Positions 60,597 through 64,000 of a DNA stretch of 64,000 nt are shown in pieces. Origin of the DNA: Salipiger pentaromativorans (GTDB lineage: Bacteria; Pseudomonadota; Alphaproteobacteria; Rhodobacterales; Rhodobacteraceae); assembly GCF_024721115.1 (NCBI RefSeq), contig NZ_JAMDHK010000004.1:21722-85721 (forward strand), written 5' to 3'. The translations under genes were made by a program, and so were the position numbers. The notes below the pieces were generated by a model, which was not told where the DNA came from, searched no databases, and was given only the letters and a program-made list of their open reading frames with translations. Position 1 is the stretch's first letter. Each line of letters opens with the position of its first letter.

Positions 60597-61502
60597 ATGC
60601 AGATCTACCTCCCCATCGCCGAGGTATCGGTCAACGTTTTCCTGCTCTTCGGCCTTGGCGGGCTGGTCGGAATCCTGTCCGGGATGTTCGGCGTGGGCGG
60701 AGGTTTTCTGATCACGCCGCTGCTCTTCTTCATGGGAATCCCGCCCGCCGTGGCCGTCGCCACCGGCGCCAACCAGATCGTGGCGAGTTCCGTCTCGGGG
60801 GTGCTGGCGCATCTCAAGCGGCGCACCGTCGATCTGCGGATGGGGACGGTGCTGCTGATCGGCGGTCTGTTCGGCGCGGCGCTTGGGGTCTGGGTGTTCA
60901 ACATGCTCAAAGAGATCGGCCAGGTCGATCTGCTGGTGCGGCTCTGTTACGTGCTTTTCCTGGGCATCATCGGCGCGCTGATGTTCGTCGAGAGCGTCAA
61001 CGCCCTGCGCCGCTCGAAACGGGGCGGGCCGCCCAAGCGGCGGCATCACGGCTGGGTGCACGGGCTGCCCTTCAAGATGCGCTTCCGCACCTCGGGGCTT
61101 TATATCTCGGCGATCCCGCCGCTTCTGGTCGGGGTGTCGGTGGGGGTGCTGGCGGCGATCATGGGCGTGGGCGGCGGGTTCATCATGGTGCCGGCGATGA
61201 TCTATCTTCTGGGCATGCCCACCAAGGTCGTTGTGGGCACCTCGCTGTTCCAGATCATCTTCGTCACCGCCTTCACCACGATGCTGCACGCGGTCACCAA
61301 CCAGACCGTCGATATCCTGCTGGCGCTGGTGCTGCTCATCGGCGGGGTGATCGGCGCGCAGATCGGTACGGCGGTGGGGATGCGGCTCAAGGCCGAGCAG
61401 TTGCGCATCCTGCTGGCCTCGCTGGTGCTGATCGTCTGCGCCAAGCTGGCCTTCGATCTGTTCCTGACCCCGCAAGATCTTTACGAGCTGGGGGGGCAAT
61501 GA
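60597..61502 (+). CDS. TauE/SafE family membrane transporter
   Basis: The 301-residue protein has seven or eight helices and two TauE repeats: GLVGILSGMFGVGGGFLITPLLFFMGI (about 23-49) and GVLAAIMGVGGGFIMVPAMIYLLGM (about 183-207), each with the GVGGGF loop. The family is linked to sulfite or organic anion export. It is followed without a gap by the TIGR02186 gene and the thioesterase gene, with ATGA overlaps at both junctions, so the three are co-translated. Confidence 0.88.
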   Translation: MQIYLPIAEVSVNVFLLFGLGGLVGILSGMFGVGGGFLITPLLFFMGIPPAVAVATGANQIVASSVSGVLAHLKRRTVDLRMGTVLLIGGLFGAALGVWVFNMLKEIGQVDLLVRLCYVLFLGIIGALMFVESVNALRRSKRGGPPKRRHHGWVHGLPFKMRFRTSGLYISAIPPLLVGVSVGVLAAIMGVGGGFIMVPAMIYLLGMPTKVVVGTSLFQIIFVTAFTTMLHAVTNQTVDILLALVLLIGGVIGAQIGTAVGMRLKAEQLRILLASLVLIVCAKLAFDLFLTPQDLYELGGQ

Positions 61503-62260
61503 TGCGCTGTCTGCTTCTCCTGCTCGCCCTGCTTGCGCTGCCAGCCCAAGCCGAAGAGGTGGTGATGGGGCTGAGCCAGGACAGCGTGTCGATCACCACC
61601 GATTTCAACGGCTCCGAGATCCTGATCTTCGGCGCCGTCAAGCGCGAGGCGCCGATCCGCACCGATCCGCCGCTTCAGGTCATCGTCACCGTCGCCGGCC
61701 CGGCCGCGCCGGTCACGGTCTGGCGCAAGGCCCGGCGGCTGGGGATCTGGGTCAACGCCGATGCGGTCGGGATCGACGCCGCGCCCTCGTTCTATACGGT
61801 GGCCACCTCGGCCCCCTGGGACGAGGTGATCTCGGAGGTCGAGGACCTGCGCCACAAGGTGTCTGTCCCGCGCGCCATCCGCTCGGTCGGCGCGCCCATG
61901 GAGATTGTCGATTCCCAGAGCTTCACCGATGCGCTGATCCGGATCCGCGAGCGTGAGGGGCTGTACCAGCTTCGCGTCAACAGCGTCGAGCTGCGCGAAT
62001 CCACGCTCTTCGACACCGCCATTTCCATGCCGGCGAATATCGTCGAGGGCCGCTACACCACGCGCGTGTTCCTGACCCGCGGCGGCCGGGTGGTTTCGCA
62101 GCATGCCTCGGTGATCGAGGTGCACAAGGTCGGGCTGGAACGCTGGCTCTTCAACCTGTCCCGCAACCAGTCGCTGATCTATGGCCTGTTGTCCCTGGTG
62201 ATTGCCGTCGCCGCGGGCTGGGGCGCTTCGGCGGCCTTCAGAGCGCTGAAATCCGGATGA
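61499..62260 (+). CDS. TIGR02186-like signal-peptide protein linked to TauE
   Basis: This approximately 253-residue protein has a signal peptide (MRCLLLLLALLALPAQAEE), a beta-rich extracytoplasmic part and a C-terminal transmembrane anchor (SLIYGLLSLVIAVAAGWGASAAF). I identify it as the family TIGR02186, found beside TauE genes in alphaproteobacteria, but cannot name a function. Two ATG codons (61499, 61502) are possible; the first forms an ATGA overlap with the TauE stop. The anchored domain faces the periplasm and may be a partner subunit of the transporter. Confidence 0.7.
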   Translation: MMRCLLLLLALLALPAQAEEVVMGLSQDSVSITTDFNGSEILIFGAVKREAPIRTDPPLQVIVTVAGPAAPVTVWRKARRLGIWVNADAVGIDAAPSFYTVATSAPWDEVISEVEDLRHKVSVPRAIRSVGAPMEIVDSQSFTDALIRIREREGLYQLRVNSVELRESTLFDTAISMPANIVEGRYTTRVFLTRGGRVVSQHASVIEVHKVGLERWLFNLSRNQSLIYGLLSLVIAVAAGWGASAAFRALKSG

Positions 62261-62688
62261 CACGACACCCGCCCGCCCCCCGTACCGCCTTTCGCAGCTT
62301 TCACCCGGTGCAGACCCGGTGGCAGGACAACGATCAATACGGTCATATCAACAACGTCACCTATCTCGAATATATGGATACCGTCATCTGCCTCTGGCAG
62401 ATCGAACAGGGCATGGACATGAGCGGCGAAAGCGCCGTGCGTTATCTGACGGTGGAAAGCGGCTGCCGCTATCACGCCGAGGCGCGGTTTCCCGATGTGC
62501 TGACGGCGGGGCTGCGGGTGGGCACGCTGGGCAACAGCTCCATGCGGTTCGAGGTGGCGCTGTTCCGCGAGGGCGAGGAGACCGCCTGCGTCGAGGGGCA
62601 TTTTGTGCTGGTGGCCGTCGATCCCGAGACCCGGCCCATGCGCATCCCCGACCGCGAACGCGCGATCCTGGAGACGATCCTCGTCTGA
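62257..62688 (+). CDS. Acyl-CoA thioesterase (hotdog fold, YbgC/4HBT-like)
   Basis: This 143-residue protein shows the 4-hydroxybenzoyl-CoA thioesterase signature RWQDNDQYGHINNVTYLEYMDT (about 21-42), with catalytic-type Asp24/Asp26 and His30. It hydrolyses short or medium acyl-CoA or aryl-CoA. It starts in an ATGA overlap with the TIGR02186 gene and so is translationally coupled to the TauE unit; why a thioesterase should be coupled to a transporter is not clear. Confidence 0.87.
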   Translation: MTRHPPAPRTAFRSFHPVQTRWQDNDQYGHINNVTYLEYMDTVICLWQIEQGMDMSGESAVRYLTVESGCRYHAEARFPDVLTAGLRVGTLGNSSMRFEVALFREGEETACVEGHFVLVAVDPETRPMRIPDRERAILETILV

Positions 62689-62693
62689 CGGGC

Positions 62694-62717
62694 GTCAATT
62701 TATCATGATAAATTGAC
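62694..62717. promoter_or_regulatory. 24-bp perfect palindrome upstream of the M20 hydrolase gene
   Basis: Positions 62694-62717 read identically on both strands (GTCAATTTATCA then its reverse complement TGATAAATTGAC), in an AT-rich island within high-GC DNA. It lies 46-69 nt before the ATG at 62763 and 6 nt after the thioesterase stop. The symmetry and position are those of an operator for a dimeric repressor; no U-tract follows, so a terminator is unlikely. Confidence 0.7.
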
Positions 62718-62762
62718 TTTCCGTCCCGCCGGGCCCAGAGTCCGGCGGAAAGGAGAGCTGCC

Positions 62763-63962
62763 ATGCTGCCCGTCGATCCCGCGCGTTTCCTCGAAGATCT
62801 GCACGCGCTGCGCCGTTTCGGCGCGGCGGGGGTGGGCAAGGGCGTGTGCCGCCCGGGCTTTTCCGAGGCCGACATCGCCGCGCGCGACTGGCTGGCCGGG
62901 CGGATGTCCGAGGCCGGGCTGGTGCCGCAGTTCGATCCGGTGGGGTCGCTCTTCGGTCTCGCGGAGGGGCGCGGGCTGCTGCTGGGCTCGCATTCCGACA
63001 GCCAGCCCGAGGGCGGCTGGCTCGACGGGGCGCTGGGGGTGATCGCCGCGCTGGAGGTGGCGCGGGCGGCGCGGGAGGCGGGCGGGCCGCCGGTCTCGGT
63101 GGTCTCTTTCGAGGACGAAGAGGGGCGGTTCGGCGTGACCACCGGCAGTTCGGTCTGGGCGGGCAACCAGACGCTGGAAGGCGCCGATGCGCTGCACGAC
63201 CCGCAGGGCCTTAGCTTTGCCGAGGCGCGGGCGCGCTTCGGCGATCGGCGGCAGGGCTTTGTCGATCCCTCGGCGTTTCGCGGCTATATCGAGATGCATA
63301 TCGAACAGGGGCCGGTGCTGGACACCAGCGGCGAGAAACTGGGCGTGGTCGAGGCCATCGTCGGCATCCGCGACATGCATGTCACCCTGACCGGCCAGCA
63401 GAACCATGCGGGCACCACGCCGATGCATCTGCGCCGAGATGCGTTCCAGGCGCTTTCGGCCTTCAACGCGGCGCTGGCCGAGCGTTTCGCCAATGTGGTC
63501 ACGCCGCAGACGGTCTGGACCATCGGCCATGTGGCGCTGCATCCCAATGCGCCCTCCATCGTGCCGGGCCGTGCGCGGTTCTCGTTGCAGTGGCGGGATG
63601 GCGATGCCGAGCGGCTCGACCGGATGGAGGCGATCATCCGCGACACCCTGGCCGAGATCGCCGCGGCGCATGGGATGGAACTGGGATTTGGCCCGATGCT
63701 GGGGCTCGATCCGGTGGCGATGGATGCCGGATTGCGCGGCGCGCTGGAGGCCGCGGCGGAGGCGGAGGCACCGGGGCGCTGGCGGGTCATGCCCTCGGGG
63801 GCGCTGCATGACGCGACCAATGTGGCGCGGCTGATGCCGGTGGCGATGCTCTTTGTGCCCTCCATCGGGGGCATCAGCCACGATTTCGCCGAGGATACCG
63901 AGGAGGCGGATCTGGTCACCGGGCTCAATACGCTGGCACGGGCGGTGGCGGCGCTGGGGTGA
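62763..63962 (+). CDS. Zn-dependent M20 amidohydrolase (N-carbamoyl-L-amino-acid hydrolase/allantoate amidohydrolase type)
   Basis: This 399-residue metallopeptidase-fold enzyme shows the metal site in order: [18 protein letters not shown] (His77, Asp88), [10 protein letters not shown] (Glu119, Glu120) and [10 protein letters not shown]; the dimer-domain His is in [10 protein letters not shown] and the end carries SGALHDAT. Family members hydrolyse carbamoyl or ureido groups of amino acids, allantoate or beta-ureidopropionate. AAAGGAG lies just before the ATG. The gene is preceded by a 24-bp palindrome, so it is probably under a dedicated regulator. The substrate is unknown. Confidence 0.87.
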   Translation: MLPVDPARFLEDLHALRRFGAAGVGKGVCRPGFSEADIAARDWLAGRMSEAGLVPQFDPVGSLFGLAEGRGLLLGSHSDSQPEGGWLDGALGVIAALEVARAAREAGGPPVSVVSFEDEEGRFGVTTGSSVWAGNQTLEGADALHDPQGLSFAEARARFGDRRQGFVDPSAFRGYIEMHIEQGPVLDTSGEKLGVVEAIVGIRDMHVTLTGQQNHAGTTPMHLRRDAFQALSAFNAALAERFANVVTPQTVWTIGHVALHPNAPSIVPGRARFSLQWRDGDAERLDRMEAIIRDTLAEIAAAHGMELGFGPMLGLDPVAMDAGLRGALEAAAEAEAPGRWRVMPSGALHDATNVARLMPVAMLFVPSIGGISHDFAEDTEEADLVTGLNTLARAVAALG

Positions 63963-64000
63963 GGGCGGGCAGGGCGGGCGGGGGGGGGGGGGGGGGGCCC
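63963..64000. other. Terminal low-complexity G run
   Basis: The last bases contain 18 consecutive G (63980-63997) followed by CCC. Such a run next to the right edge is typical of a read or contig end, and should not be interpreted biologically without checking. Confidence 0.5.

Overview
This is a high-GC chromosomal segment from an alphaproteobacterium, most likely a member of the Rhodobacteraceae (roseobacter group). The indications are a class I (archaeal-type) lysyl-tRNA synthetase, a methylsuccinyl-CoA dehydrogenase of the ethylmalonyl-CoA pathway, the lepB-rnc-...-era-...-recO...pgsA-moaD-moaE gene order, an MCP with a C-terminal WxxF tail, and the style of the intergenic palindromes. 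I see no transposase, integrase, CRISPR array, rRNA or convincing tRNA. The window is almost entirely ordinary, tightly packed chromosome, and both ends cut into neighbouring sequence.

Layout. 0-4.7 kb: a four-gene minus-strand operon (metallophosphoesterase, GT21-like glycosyltransferase, DedA-like membrane protein, truncated GT2) lies beside a CDP-alcohol phosphatidyltransferase and a geranylgeranyl-reductase-like flavoprotein; together they look like envelope lipid or glycolipid genes. 4.9-10.2 kb: DUF2892 membrane protein, cold-shock protein, EttA, chemoreceptor. 10.3-13.6 kb: nadD, dacB, an L,D-transpeptidase and a TerB-fold protein. 13.7-19.9 kb: lysK, a CHAD protein, a 762-aa beta-helix protein without a signal peptide, a PNPOx-like protein and an outer-membrane-like protein. 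20-25.8 kb: ParA-like ATPase, a kinase-like unknown, fsa, priA, a FadR-type regulator. 25.8-34.2 kb: the lepB-to-moaE block, interrupted by an EamA transporter, a PLAT/FN3 secreted protein and a Pr6Pr membrane protein.

34.3-43.1 kb: glpD-glpK, then a GntR-controlled group of an Asp/Glu-racemase-fold enzyme, a ThDP enzyme and an MLE-subgroup enolase-superfamily enzyme whose substrate I cannot name. 43.3-52.3 kb: mcd, AhpD-like, EF-hand protein, pheT, persulfide-dioxygenase-like MBL protein, Dps, peroxiredoxin and oxyR, the last two sharing a well-formed tandem OxyR site. 52.3-57.5 kb: an RND efflux pump with a divergent TetR. 57.5-60.3 kb: a TetR-ligase-hydratase acyl-CoA operon. 60.6-64 kb: TauE-TIGR02186-thioesterase chain and an M20 amidohydrolase preceded by a perfect 24-bp palindrome.

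The least explained signals are the intergenic palindromes. There are several distinct types: a GTAGGGTGGGC-type REP-like family with five copies between 38 and 49 kb, and single long perfect inverted repeats at 5.7, 21.6 and 49 kb. The 3' end of mcd carries a 45-nt near-perfect duplication of its own coding tail flanking two hairpins. I did not find a clear-cut novel defence or mobile system. The best candidates for undescribed biology are the glycolipid cluster, the GntR-ThDP-MLE catabolic locus, the beta-helix spike-like protein and the ParA/kinase-like pair.
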